Source: Ferruginibacter lapsinanis
GTDB lineage: Bacteria > Bacteroidota > Bacteroidia > Chitinophagales > Chitinophagaceae
Length of the DNA: 64,000 nucleotides
NCBI RefSeq assembly: GCF_020783315.1
Contig: NZ_CP086063.1
Location: forward strand, 2,468,501 to 2,532,500
Reading direction: 5' to 3'
Both the position numbers and the translations under genes were made by a program. The notes below the pieces were generated by a model that saw nothing but the letters and a program-made list of their open reading frames with translations, was not told the DNA's origin and did no database searches. Positions 9,383-18,498 of this stretch are shown one piece after another (position 1 is the stretch's first letter; every line of letters starts with the position of its first letter).

Positions 9383-11281
9383 ATGACTAAAAAAATATTT
9401 TTTATAATCGCATTATCAATCTCTTTTGTAGGTTGCAAAAAAGATCCTCAAGGACTTTCTCCGGTAGATCAGGTTACTAATGGAAATTATCCTAAAAATT
9501 TGGGAGACCTTCAAACATTCCTGACTGCTTCTTACTCAAATTTCCGTAAAGATTATTTTCTGTATGGATTTTATATGTTACCTATAAATATGGCTGGTAG
9601 TGATCACGCTGCTTCTTTAGCTGGTGATCTTTCTCTGAGCCGGGTAGAGGTCGCATCCAATCATTTGTCGTTATATAATGTGTATGCTGCTGCATTATGG
9701 GAGGGGCTTTATATCGGGGTAAAAAATACCAACGTGTGTTTGGAAAGATGTGATTATTTCGAAGCCAGAAATCCTCAGTTTAAGGCAGAGATAGATGATA
9801 TACGTGGGCAAGCTTTGTTCTTAAGAGGATGGTATTACTTTCATTTGGAATGTTTTTTCGGAGAGAAATATATCGATATGACTCAGCCGGAAAACACAGA
9901 TGTGTTAGGAGTGCCGTTGTTTACAAAAATGCCTGTATCATTTGAAGAAACACGTAAACCCAGAAGTTCTGCGTATAAAATATGGAGCCAGGTTATTGAC
10001 GATCTTGAGTCTTCTGCTATTTATTTAAATGGGATTGCAAGATCAGGAGATAATTTAGGTAAAGCTACAAAATGGTCAGCCAAAGCATTGTTGGGTAAAG
10101 CTTATGTGTTCACCAAACAATGGGATAAAGCAAAAACTACTTTAGAAGATGTAATAACTAACAGCGGAAAAACGCTGATGCCTTTCAGTAAATATAAAGA
10201 TGCATTTAATGCAAAACCGGAAAATGAATTTAATGAAGAATCATTATTCGAAATAAATGTTGAACGTGTTACAGAAGGAACAAACGGAATTTTTACTCCT
10301 GTATTTCCAAGTTCTAATCTTACTACTTCACATGGCATGTTATGGAGCCCATCAGTGTTGGGTTATAATGGAACAGAAAGTGATCAGAGTTGCCTGACTG
10401 TAGGAGAACGTTGCCAGTTTTTTGTTCACGATAAAAATTTATTACGTTTTGGTTTTAATAAACCTCCATATACATTGGTTCATAATCCAAATTATATCGG
10501 CAATCCAACCCCAGATGGAAGTGGAGGATCTGCAATTGTTCCTGAATTAATAATGGATCCTAACTATAAAAATGAATCTATTCAATTACGTCAGAATAAA
10601 ACCACTGATCCAAGATTATATGTAGCGGCCCTTCAACCTTGGGTAGATAGCTGTGGTGATGCGTATCACGTGCAACTGTCGAGTGGCAAACGTAATGAGA
10701 TGGTGCCTGTTTCCAGATGTTATAATATTCCCCAGGCGAATAAACCTAAGTATCATGGATGGAGCTTTAAAAAATATACAACGATCGATAATAGTTTGTA
10801 TGCATACAACGGATGTGATGGTGCAAATATTTATTTGATTCGTATGGCTGATGTTTATTTGTTATATGCAGAAGCTCTAAAAAATCTTGGACAGAATGTT
10901 CCTGCACTTGAGTATATTAATAAAGTACATAGAAGAGCATATGATCAACCGATCAATTCTCCATCTCCCTACGATTATCTTTCATTGACTGCTCAAACAA
11001 AAGCATCTGATGTCAACCTGGAAAATAATCCGCTGGCATACGAAAGATGGGCTGAGTTATTTGCTGAAGGTCATTGGTGGTTTGATGTTTGTCGCTGGAG
11101 GATCGGAGATAAAGAAGCTGCATACTATGGAATAGCAACTCCAGAATCACCTAATCCCAATAGCCCAAATAAAGGTAAGATCGAGTGGGATGATAACAGA
11201 TCATATTGTTATCCGATTCCGGGTAATGAATTTGATGTAAATCCTCAAATACAAAAACAAAGAAATAATTCTGGGTATTAA
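9383..11281 (+). CDS. SusD/RagB-like surface glycan-binding lipoprotein
   Basis: This 632-residue lipoprotein forms the lid of the SusC transporter and binds the oligosaccharide at the cell surface. The signal peptide ends in a lipobox with Cys18 followed by KKD. The same CKKD start is found in the two other lipoproteins of this operon and may be the surface-export signal. The TPR-rich RagB fold is shown by RGQALFLRGWYYFHLECFFG and a C-terminal block (ERWAELFAEGHWWFDVCRW, YPIPGNEFDVNPQIQKQ). It begins 21 bases after susC and is co-transcribed with it. It is slightly longer than many SusD proteins (about 550 residues). Confidence 0.95.
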   Translation: MTKKIFFIIALSISFVGCKKDPQGLSPVDQVTNGNYPKNLGDLQTFLTASYSNFRKDYFLYGFYMLPINMAGSDHAASLAGDLSLSRVEVASNHLSLYNVYAAALWEGLYIGVKNTNVCLERCDYFEARNPQFKAEIDDIRGQALFLRGWYYFHLECFFGEKYIDMTQPENTDVLGVPLFTKMPVSFEETRKPRSSAYKIWSQVIDDLESSAIYLNGIARSGDNLGKATKWSAKALLGKAYVFTKQWDKAKTTLEDVITNSGKTLMPFSKYKDAFNAKPENEFNEESLFEINVERVTEGTNGIFTPVFPSSNLTTSHGMLWSPSVLGYNGTESDQSCLTVGERCQFFVHDKNLLRFGFNKPPYTLVHNPNYIGNPTPDGSGGSAIVPELIMDPNYKNESIQLRQNKTTDPRLYVAALQPWVDSCGDAYHVQLSSGKRNEMVPVSRCYNIPQANKPKYHGWSFKKYTTIDNSLYAYNGCDGANIYLIRMADVYLLYAEALKNLGQNVPALEYINKVHRRAYDQPINSPSPYDYLSLTAQTKASDVNLENNPLAYERWAELFAEGHWWFDVCRWRIGDKEAAYYGIATPESPNPNSPNKGKIEWDDNRSYCYPIPGNEFDVNPQIQKQRNNSGY

Positions 11282-11325
11282 TTATTTGCGATCGGCATAA
11301 GAAATGTTTTTATTATAAATTATCT

Positions 11326-12534
11326 ATGAAGAAATTATTCATTGTGGTATTGTGTGCAATCTTATTTGGTTGTAAAAAGGATAAAGCGGATAATTTCTCT
11401 GATATCACTTTAACTGAATATGCTCCGGTTGCAGTCTCTAAATCAGTCACAAAAAAAGTGTTTGTGCATGTAATGCCTTGGTTCGAAACTCCGGAAACCA
11501 ATGTTCCGTTAGGTGCCTGGGGAGTACATTGGAGGATGGCGAATAGGGATCCGAATGTAATTGCTGATGGTAAACGACAGATAGCTTCTTATTACTATCC
11601 TTTGATTGGGCCATATGCATCCGGCGATAAAGATGTGATAGAATATCAGTTGTTACTAATGAAGTTAAGTGGTATTGATGGTGTTTTTATTGATTGGCCT
11701 GGGCTCAGAAATGTGACCGATTATATTTTGAATGCCAGAAATTCTGAAAGCATGATCGCACAACTAAAAAAAGTAGGATTGAATTATGCGATCGTTTATG
11801 AAGATCAAAATTTGAAACCGATACTCGATAGAGTTGGACAAGCAAAAACTGATATATCCTATTTGGAAAGTCGCCATTTTACTAAATCCAATTATGAAAA
11901 AATAAACAGCAAACCATTACTGATGGTTTTCGGTCCGCAGGCTTTACTAGACGAGGCAAGTTGGACGGATGTTTTTTCAGTATTAACGCAAAAACCTGCA
12001 TTTTTTCCTTTGTTATATCAGTCCAATAAAGCGGGGGTAAATGCAACAGGAGAGTTTGCCTGGGTAGGGTCAGGTAATACAAGTGCACTAACAAATTTTT
12101 ATAATAATGGATATGCTGGCCTTAAGATCACCGCAGCTTATCCCGGGTTTAAAGATTTTTACGCAGCGGGTGGATGGCCTGGTGCATTGGGATGGACAAT
12201 AGATCATAACGGCACCAATACATTTAACACAACAGTTGATCTTGCTTTGGCAACATCCAACAATTATTTGCAATTGGTTACATGGAATGATTATGGAGAA
12301 GGTACAATGATTGAACCAACAAAGGAATTCGGGTATAGTTTTTTAACGTCACTACAGCAGAAATTAGGTGCATCAGCGATGAGTCAGGCAAAGTTAGAAA
12401 TGGTAAAAAGATTATTTGATCTTAGAAAGGATAAAGCTAACAATGCAGATGCTCAAAAAGCTTTAGATCAGATTTTTTATTATATGGTTTCGCTGCAATT
12501 CGATAAGGCACAGGAGCTTTTAAATAGATTTTAA
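11326..12534 (+). CDS. GH71/99-like surface lipoprotein glycoside hydrolase
   Basis: This 402-residue lipoprotein enzyme probably makes the first surface cuts in the glucan. It has a short signal peptide with lipobox LFGC (Cys16) followed by KKD. The rest is one TIM-barrel type domain with HVMPWFETP near the start, YYYPLIGPYASGD, LLLMKLSGIDG, and the catalytic-strand motif WNDYGEGTMIEP (W320, D322, E325). In GH99, two Glu of the equivalent WNEWxEG motif are catalytic; here the first is Asp, as in GH71. It is a paralogue of the secreted enzyme at 275-1696 but lacks the GIGTNTPNAS module. It is the third gene of the SusCD operon, 44 bases after susD. Endo-alpha-1,3-glucanase activity is inferred. 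Confidence 0.85.
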   Translation: MKKLFIVVLCAILFGCKKDKADNFSDITLTEYAPVAVSKSVTKKVFVHVMPWFETPETNVPLGAWGVHWRMANRDPNVIADGKRQIASYYYPLIGPYASGDKDVIEYQLLLMKLSGIDGVFIDWPGLRNVTDYILNARNSESMIAQLKKVGLNYAIVYEDQNLKPILDRVGQAKTDISYLESRHFTKSNYEKINSKPLLMVFGPQALLDEASWTDVFSVLTQKPAFFPLLYQSNKAGVNATGEFAWVGSGNTSALTNFYNNGYAGLKITAAYPGFKDFYAAGGWPGALGWTIDHNGTNTFNTTVDLALATSNNYLQLVTWNDYGEGTMIEPTKEFGYSFLTSLQQKLGASAMSQAKLEMVKRLFDLRKDKANNADAQKALDQIFYYMVSLQFDKAQELLNRF

Positions 12535-12560
12535 ATTTTTCGTCGAACGTGTTTTTATTC

Positions 12561-14663
12561 ATGAACATAAAAAAATATTTTGGCTTGTCTTTATTGTTGT
12601 TGCTGATTAACACTGCAATGGCACAAAGCGGGTATACAACTATTTTACAAAAAGTAAAGTTAGTTTTTAGTATTGATGACAAGGGGGTGCCAACATATCA
12701 GGTTTTTTATGGAGCCGATAATTTTATCAAATCATCTCGTTTGGGGCTAAAACTGGCGGATAATAAGTCGATGGATGCTGGTCTTACACTGATCGGGGTT
12801 GATAGCAGTAGTTTTGACGAAACATGGACGCCGGTTTTAGGTGAGGTAAATAAAATAAGAAATCGATATAAGCAATTCACTGCATATCTCAAACACAATG
12901 CCACAGGTAATCTGGTAAATATTGTATTTCGGGTTTTTGAAGATGGCATAGGATTTAGGTACGAATTTCCAAAACAAGCAGGCCTAAAATATTTTGTTGT
13001 AACGGATGAACTGACACAGTTCAATTTAGCCGGTGATCATAAAACTTTTTGGATACCGGGAGATTATGATGCTAACGAATATGCTTACACTGAATCAAAG
13101 ATGAGTCAAATAGGTAAGGCATCTTACCTGGAAAAAAAGGCTGAGTTAGGAGTGTACCAGGTGAAAGATTTTGCATCAGTACAAACACCATTGATGATGA
13201 AATCTGATAAAGGTTTATACATCAATATTCACGAAGCTGCATTAATAGATTATCCGGCAATGCAATTACATGTTGATACTAAAACATTTCAGTTGAGCGC
13301 TGATCTGGCTCCGGATGTTTTTGGAAACAAGGCACATTTATTAGCACCGTTTCATACACCATGGAGAACAATTATTGTGAGTGATAAGGCCGCCGACATA
13401 TTGATGTCGAAAACAATTCTTAATCTGAATGAGCCTTCCAAGATGATAAATACATCTTGGATCAAGCCGATGAAATTTGTTGGTGTTTGGTGGAAAATGC
13501 AGACGGGTAATGGAACATGGAGTTATACCGATTATCCGGATAGTACAGATACAAATGGAAAGTTAATTCCAAATGGAAGACATTGTGCCAATACAGCCAA
13601 TGTAAAACGGTATATAGATTTTGCTTCTGCGAATGGGATACAAGGTGTTTTAGTGGAAGGTTGGAATACTGGCTGGGAAAGCTGTTGCAGTAACTGGACA
13701 GAAGATGGCTTTGATTTTGTAACCCCTTATCCTGATTTTAATGTAAGAGAATTGCATGAATATGCCGCAGGGAAAGGTGTCCAGATGATCATGCATAATG
13801 AAACAGGAAGTTCGGTGACAAATTATGAAAGACAGATCGATACGGCTTTTAAATTCATGAATGCGTTTGGATATACATCTGTAAAAACAGGATATGTAGG
13901 CAAGATCATTCCACGTGGTGAATATCACGATGGTCAGTGGATGGTCAACCATTATTTAAGAACTGTAGAGAAGGCAGCTCAGTATAATGTGATGATCGAT
14001 ATTCATGAACCGATGCGTCCGACCGGCTTACAACGAACATATCCTAATTGGTTAGCTAATGAAGCTGCACGAGGAAATGAATACTATGCATTTGGTAAGG
14101 GCAATCCGATCGATCATGAGACTATTTTACCTTTTACCCGTTTAATGGGAGGACCAATGGATTATACTCCCGGTATTTTTAAATTAAATCATTATGCAGC
14201 TGATACTACAAGGAAATTTCGTTCAACCCTTTGTAAACAGTTAGCCTTGTACGTTACTATGTATAGTCCTTTGCAAATGGCTGCAGATCTGCCAGAGAAT
14301 TATGAAACACATAAAGATGCATTTAAATTTATTAGTGATGTACCGGTAGATTGGGATGACACTAAAGTTATTGCCGCAGAACCAGGTGACTATATAGCTA
14401 TTGCTCGTAAAGGAAAAGGAACTAATAACTGGTTCATCGGTGCAATAACTGATGAAAATAACAGAGATATAAAAGTGGATCTGTCATTTCTGGATAAAAA
14501 TAAAAAATATGCAGCGATTATTTATGCAGATGCGCCAGGAACAGATTGGCAGCATGATCAGGAGAAATACAGTATCAATAAAATGATACTTACCGTTAAA
14601 TCAACATTGACCTTACATCTTGCAAAAGGAGGAGGGGCCGCCGTTTCAATTATTCAACTTTAA
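12561..14663 (+). CDS. GH97 inverting-type alpha-glucosidase (SusB-like)
   Basis: This 700-residue periplasmic alpha-glucosidase releases glucose from non-reducing ends. The GTG at 12549 is a less likely start than the ATG at 12561, which opens a signal peptide ending AMAQ. The N-terminal GH97 beta-sandwich spans ~25-290, the TIM barrel ~300-600 and a C-terminal beta domain follows. Candidate catalytic residues are E414 (HNETGS), E483 (IHEPMRPTG), E501 (NEAARG) and E507 (NEYY). The 69, 18 and 6 residue spacings equal those of SusB Glu439, 508, 526 and 532 (general acid 508, bases 439 and 532) as I recall them. The strand KTGYVG has Gly where retaining GH97 enzymes have an Asp nucleophile. This makes an inverting alpha-glucosidase likely. 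It sits 26 bases after the lipoprotein GH. Confidence 0.92.
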   Translation: MNIKKYFGLSLLLLLINTAMAQSGYTTILQKVKLVFSIDDKGVPTYQVFYGADNFIKSSRLGLKLADNKSMDAGLTLIGVDSSSFDETWTPVLGEVNKIRNRYKQFTAYLKHNATGNLVNIVFRVFEDGIGFRYEFPKQAGLKYFVVTDELTQFNLAGDHKTFWIPGDYDANEYAYTESKMSQIGKASYLEKKAELGVYQVKDFASVQTPLMMKSDKGLYINIHEAALIDYPAMQLHVDTKTFQLSADLAPDVFGNKAHLLAPFHTPWRTIIVSDKAADILMSKTILNLNEPSKMINTSWIKPMKFVGVWWKMQTGNGTWSYTDYPDSTDTNGKLIPNGRHCANTANVKRYIDFASANGIQGVLVEGWNTGWESCCSNWTEDGFDFVTPYPDFNVRELHEYAAGKGVQMIMHNETGSSVTNYERQIDTAFKFMNAFGYTSVKTGYVGKIIPRGEYHDGQWMVNHYLRTVEKAAQYNVMIDIHEPMRPTGLQRTYPNWLANEAARGNEYYAFGKGNPIDHETILPFTRLMGGPMDYTPGIFKLNHYAADTTRKFRSTLCKQLALYVTMYSPLQMAADLPENYETHKDAFKFISDVPVDWDDTKVIAAEPGDYIAIARKGKGTNNWFIGAITDENNRDIKVDLSFLDKNKKYAAIIYADAPGTDWQHDQEKYSINKMILTVKSTLTLHLAKGGGAAVSIIQL

Positions 14664-14732
14664 ATACTCATTAAATTTTATCACAAAACAAAAACTTGAA
14701 TTTTTTAATTATTAAACTAAACTTAAAGAACA

Positions 14733-15881
14733 ATGAAAAAGATTAAAAATGCAATGCTTGTGTTAGCAGGCGGATTATTAGTAACAATGCTGGTTACTAC
14801 TACTTCTTGTAAGAAGGATAGTGGAGGAGGAACAACAACAACACCGGCTCCCGCTATTACAGCGCTTACTCCAAACCACGGACTTGTTGGTGCAACTATA
14901 GTTATTACCGGTACCAATCTAACAAGCGGTACAGTTAAATTTGGTAGTGTTACTGCAACAGCAAGCTCTGTAACAGCAACTTCTATTACATGTACTGTTC
15001 CTACAGGAGCAGCTACTGGTACAGTTACTGTAACAACAGCTGGAGGAACAAGTAATACACTTGCTTTTACACTTGATGTTGTTGCAGCGCCATCTTCGAA
15101 TGATGTAGCAAAAACAAATCTTGTGGCACATTGGACATTTGACGATACTAAAAAAGAAGATAGCTCAGGAGTTGTTCCAACAACTACAAATGGAACTACT
15201 GCTTATGTAACTGGGAAAATCGGTAAAGCATTATCATTTACCAATGCGTACATGATCTATCCAACAATTGATACGTTGAACAAACAAACCACTTTGGCTA
15301 ATGGATTTACATTAAGTATGTGGGTGCAATTACCAAGTAACACAACTAACTATACTCCATTATGGCAGTTGAATGGTAATATCGGAGATATCTTCGGTCT
15401 TGTTGGTTTGGCTTTCCGCAAAAATGCAGATGTGTTTGATTTCGATGGAGCTTTAACTCATGTAAATGGTACAGGTACGCATTCAACTGGTTTTGGCGCA
15501 CATCTTGAAGGTGGGTCATTCTCATTTGCAAGTGCTACATGGGCATTGATCACTATGACTTATGATGATGCAACAAGAAAAATTACTTACTATGGTAACG
15601 GAGCTAAAATTGGCGAAAAAGCAGTTGATGTATCTGTAATTCCTACAGCTGAAAAATTTGAATTGGTTACAACAGCTTCAAATCCGGGTGTATCTATCAG
15701 TCAGGTTAGTTTTGGTGCTTTAAACACCAATCCTCCTTTCAGTGTTGGTTCTGCTCCTGCAAGTTGGCAGAATTCAAGTTTACCAACAGGATCTGTTGTT
15801 GATGATGTAAGACTATTCAACAAAGCGTTAAGTCTATCAGAAATCGGAGACTTATATACCAGAGGTAATGCTGGTCACTAA
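14733..15881 (+). CDS. Surface glycan-binding lipoprotein: IPT/TIG plus LamG
   Basis: This 382-residue lipoprotein is likely the SusE/F-like (SGBP-B) glycan-binding protein of the locus. The signal peptide has its lipid Cys at 26 (TTTSC) followed by KKD and a Gly/Thr linker. Residues ~40-115 are an IPT/TIG domain (HGLVGATIVITGTNL). Residues ~130-382 are a LamG/concanavalin-like domain (HWTFDDTKKEDSSG, GNIGDIFGLVGLAFRKN). The LamG half is nearly identical to that of the secreted protein at 2512-3816, while the IPT halves have diverged more. It lies 69 bases after GH97 and is the last gene before the terminator at 15914. Binding of the glucan is inferred. Confidence 0.85.
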   Translation: MKKIKNAMLVLAGGLLVTMLVTTTSCKKDSGGGTTTTPAPAITALTPNHGLVGATIVITGTNLTSGTVKFGSVTATASSVTATSITCTVPTGAATGTVTVTTAGGTSNTLAFTLDVVAAPSSNDVAKTNLVAHWTFDDTKKEDSSGVVPTTTNGTTAYVTGKIGKALSFTNAYMIYPTIDTLNKQTTLANGFTLSMWVQLPSNTTNYTPLWQLNGNIGDIFGLVGLAFRKNADVFDFDGALTHVNGTGTHSTGFGAHLEGGSFSFASATWALITMTYDDATRKITYYGNGAKIGEKAVDVSVIPTAEKFELVTTASNPGVSISQVSFGALNTNPPFSVGSAPASWQNSSLPTGSVVDDVRLFNKALSLSEIGDLYTRGNAGH

Positions 15882-15913
15882 TATACGTGTTTAGTTAAAA
15901 TGATATAAAGAGA

Positions 15914-15954
15914 ATGAGAGCCGCTGCCAGAAGAAAGCGGGGGCTCTCATTTTT
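15914..15954 (+). terminator. Rho-independent terminator inside the locus
   Basis: The arms ATGAGAGCC (15914-15922) and GGCTCTCAT (15942-15950) pair perfectly and are followed by TTTT. It splits the locus into a surface/periplasm unit (susC to LamG lipoprotein) and a downstream unit starting with GH71. The second unit then needs its own promoter or read-through. Confidence 0.85.
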
Positions 15955-16024
15955 AAAAGATCCAACAATCCATACTAAACCAGCCCAATGAAAATCTTTA
16001 TTAATTCTATCAAAATATAGATGT

Positions 16025-17662
16025 ATGATTTGCAATAATCGGATGGCTCAACGAAAATTTATCCTGTTACTGTTTTTTATCTGTTCAAGCTTTTTGTCGG
16101 TGCTTGCTCAGGATAATCTACGTAACCTAAAGGAATTTCAATTGCCGTTGACCAATAAAAAATTGGTGATAGCTCATTGTATGACACATATCATAAGCTA
16201 TAAAGGTCATCCTTTTGAAGATGGTTGTAATCCGGAATATTATCCGATAGAAAACAATTTGTCTGCACCTATTGGAGGTCTTACACAAGTAAATGTGATG
16301 GTAGATAAGTATATGAAAGATTCATCACTTGATGCAGCGGTAGAGTTTGAAATGATGGCAGCTAAAAGATGTGGCATAGATGGGTTTCAATTTTATTATA
16401 CATTGGGAGATAAATTTAAAGATGAAGTTATTGAGGCGTATTTCAGAGTAGCGGATAAAAAAAATATTGATTTTAAATTCACATTTTGTTTTTCTCATCC
16501 GCAGGTAGAGGGAAAAGATGAGAATATGAAATTGGTAGAATTTGCCAGCAGGGTAAATGCTATTATGGCTAATGTGGGTAAAACCAATCCACATTGGTTA
16601 AGAACACCCGATGGCAGATTGATCGTTTATTTGTGGTATGGAGAGCAATTGGCAGATATTCCCTGGGAAAATATGGAGGGACACTCTCCTGAATTTTTTG
16701 CAGCCAGAGCCTACCAGAAATTAGCAAATGCTGTAGGAGAACGTTTTGCCTGCATGTATTCTGTCAATGAAAAAGTAACAAATTCTCAGATACATAAATT
16801 ATTAGATTATTTCCCATCTGTTTGGATGTGGACTCAAGCATATACCTTTAGTGGTCTTGATAGTAAGATTGCTTCTATTAGTAAAAAAAGAGGCAGACAA
16901 TATACTGTATCAGCCTTCCCCGATTTTTATACATCAAAAGTATTGAAGCCAGGAACATGGGATATGTTGCACACTGCTGCTGAAGCTGTAGCGGCAGGGA
17001 AGAAAGGAATTGAACGCAAATATATGTACACCGGACTTTCTCAAACTTTCAGAGATCAATTAAGTTTTGCTGTAAAAGATAATGATGCAATGATCAATTT
17101 AATTACATGGAATGATTACCCTGAAGGACATCATTTTGCTCCCGAAGTAAATCATAATTATGGCTTCTCTGTTTTATTGAATTATTATAAGAGTATATGG
17201 AAAGGAGAAGAGTCTCCTTATAAAGACAGAGATGTGGCAATAGCATTTTTTAAAAAATATAAAAAGGATGTAACTCCTTCTCCATATAATATCGGTATTG
17301 ATAATTTGGGTAAAACCACTACCGCAAATATTGAAGATTCTATTGAAGTTGTTACTATTTTACCGGAACCAGGGCAATTAGTTGTAAATGGAGAAACGGT
17401 GAATGTCCCTGCAGGACTTACTTCTACACGATTTAAATCTCAGCCGGGTGCAGTAAAAGTTTCAGTGATGAGAAATGGTGTAGTGACAAAAGAATTTACA
17501 ACTCCTGAATGGATAACAGATAAACCATTACGTACAGATAGAATTACATATTCGTTTGATACAGAGTTTAATAATTTCAATAAAGACATTTTTGGAGATA
17601 AACCTCCATTATATTCTACACAATATAATGAGGATATACATCCTAAATCGGCACAACGATAA
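16025..17662 (+). CDS. GH71-like glycoside hydrolase (probable alpha-1,3-glucanase), exported
   Basis: This 545-residue enzyme probably cleaves alpha-1,3-glucan chains in the periplasm. A signal peptide (MAQRKFILLLFFICSSFLS, ending VLAQ) follows either ATG 16025 or ATG 16043. The catalytic domain starts with KKLVIAHCMTHII, the 'AHxM' opening typical of GH71, has AAKRCGIDGFQFYY, and ends with ITWNDYPEGHHFAPE (D364, E367). Fungal GH71 mutanases carry a very similar WNDYGES motif. A beta-rich C-terminal part (~430-545) follows. There is no lipobox and no T9SS signal. A longer paralogue with a T9SS type A signal is at 56844-59003. It opens the second transcription unit, 143 bases after the LamG lipoprotein. 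GH71 fits better than GH99; activity is not proven. Confidence 0.82.
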   Translation: MICNNRMAQRKFILLLFFICSSFLSVLAQDNLRNLKEFQLPLTNKKLVIAHCMTHIISYKGHPFEDGCNPEYYPIENNLSAPIGGLTQVNVMVDKYMKDSSLDAAVEFEMMAAKRCGIDGFQFYYTLGDKFKDEVIEAYFRVADKKNIDFKFTFCFSHPQVEGKDENMKLVEFASRVNAIMANVGKTNPHWLRTPDGRLIVYLWYGEQLADIPWENMEGHSPEFFAARAYQKLANAVGERFACMYSVNEKVTNSQIHKLLDYFPSVWMWTQAYTFSGLDSKIASISKKRGRQYTVSAFPDFYTSKVLKPGTWDMLHTAAEAVAAGKKGIERKYMYTGLSQTFRDQLSFAVKDNDAMINLITWNDYPEGHHFAPEVNHNYGFSVLLNYYKSIWKGEESPYKDRDVAIAFFKKYKKDVTPSPYNIGIDNLGKTTTANIEDSIEVVTILPEPGQLVVNGETVNVPAGLTSTRFKSQPGAVKVSVMRNGVVTKEFTTPEWITDKPLRTDRITYSFDTEFNNFNKDIFGDKPPLYSTQYNEDIHPKSAQR

Positions 17663-17687
17663 TTCCAGTTACGTTTAATAATTACCT

Positions 17688-18455
17688 ATGTTGAATTTTG
17701 ATGCAGTGATTTTTGATATGGATGGTGTCATTACTAAAACGGCACAAGTTCATTCTCTTGCGTGGAAAAGAATGTTTGATGAATATTTGTATTTCAGGCT
17801 AAAACAATACAATGAACCTTTCCATGAATTTACTCATGCCAATGATTATCTGCCTTATGTTGATGGTCGTCCGAGATATAAAGGAGTAGAAACGTTTTTA
17901 CGATCAAGAGGAATAGATATTCCATTTGGTGATCCTAAAGATGAGTCGAAAAAAGAAACAGTCTGTGGTTTAGGAAACAGAAAAAATGAATTTTTTAATA
18001 AAGTACTTGAAGAAGATGGAGTAGAGGTGTATGAATCAACTATCATCTTGATCAAAGACTTATTAAAAACAAGCATTAAAGTAGGAGTTGCAACATCCAG
18101 TAAAAACTGTGTGGTGATACTGGAAAAAGCAAGTATCACAGATCTGTTTGAAACACGTGTTGATGGAGTGGTTTCTGCAGAACTTGGATTGCATGGTAAA
18201 CCAGAGCCGGACATATTCACTACAGCTTGCGATAATCTGGGTGTTACATATGATCGTTCAATTATTGTTGAAGATGCGGTTTCTGGAGTTCAGGCAGGTG
18301 CTAAAGGTAAATTCGGTCTAGTGATAGGGGTTGCAAGAGAGGATAATGCAATTGAGCTAATGATCAATGGTGCAGATGTAGTGGTGGAAGATTTGTCTGA
18401 ATTAAGTATTGATGAAATAAATAAATTAATTTTTTCAAAACAAGAAACGAGATAG
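17688..18455 (+). CDS. pgmB: HAD-family beta-phosphoglucomutase
   Basis: This 255-residue cytoplasmic enzyme should convert beta-glucose-1-phosphate to glucose-6-phosphate. The HAD motifs are all present: I FDMDGV with Asp10 and Asp12, II ATSSKN, III KPEPD, IV VEDAVSGVQAG. The helical cap is enlarged (FHEFTHANDYLPYVDGRPRY), as in the beta-phosphoglucomutase group that accompanies GH65 enzymes. It lies 25 bases after GH71 and upstream of the importer and the GH65 phosphorylase that would make its substrate, which strongly supports the role. A related HAD sugar phosphatase is the alternative. Confidence 0.88.
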   Translation: MLNFDAVIFDMDGVITKTAQVHSLAWKRMFDEYLYFRLKQYNEPFHEFTHANDYLPYVDGRPRYKGVETFLRSRGIDIPFGDPKDESKKETVCGLGNRKNEFFNKVLEEDGVEVYESTIILIKDLLKTSIKVGVATSSKNCVVILEKASITDLFETRVDGVVSAELGLHGKPEPDIFTTACDNLGVTYDRSIIVEDAVSGVQAGAKGKFGLVIGVAREDNAIELMINGADVVVEDLSELSIDEINKLIFSKQETR

Positions 18456-18498
18456 TTGTATAAAACAAACATCTTAATGCTGATAAAAAACACCTACC

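Noticed and set aside
16025..17662. Annotation as endo-alpha-mannosidase (GH99)
   Set aside because: The AHCMTH opening and WNDYPEG motif are closer to GH71, and the pathway genes handle glucose, not mannose.
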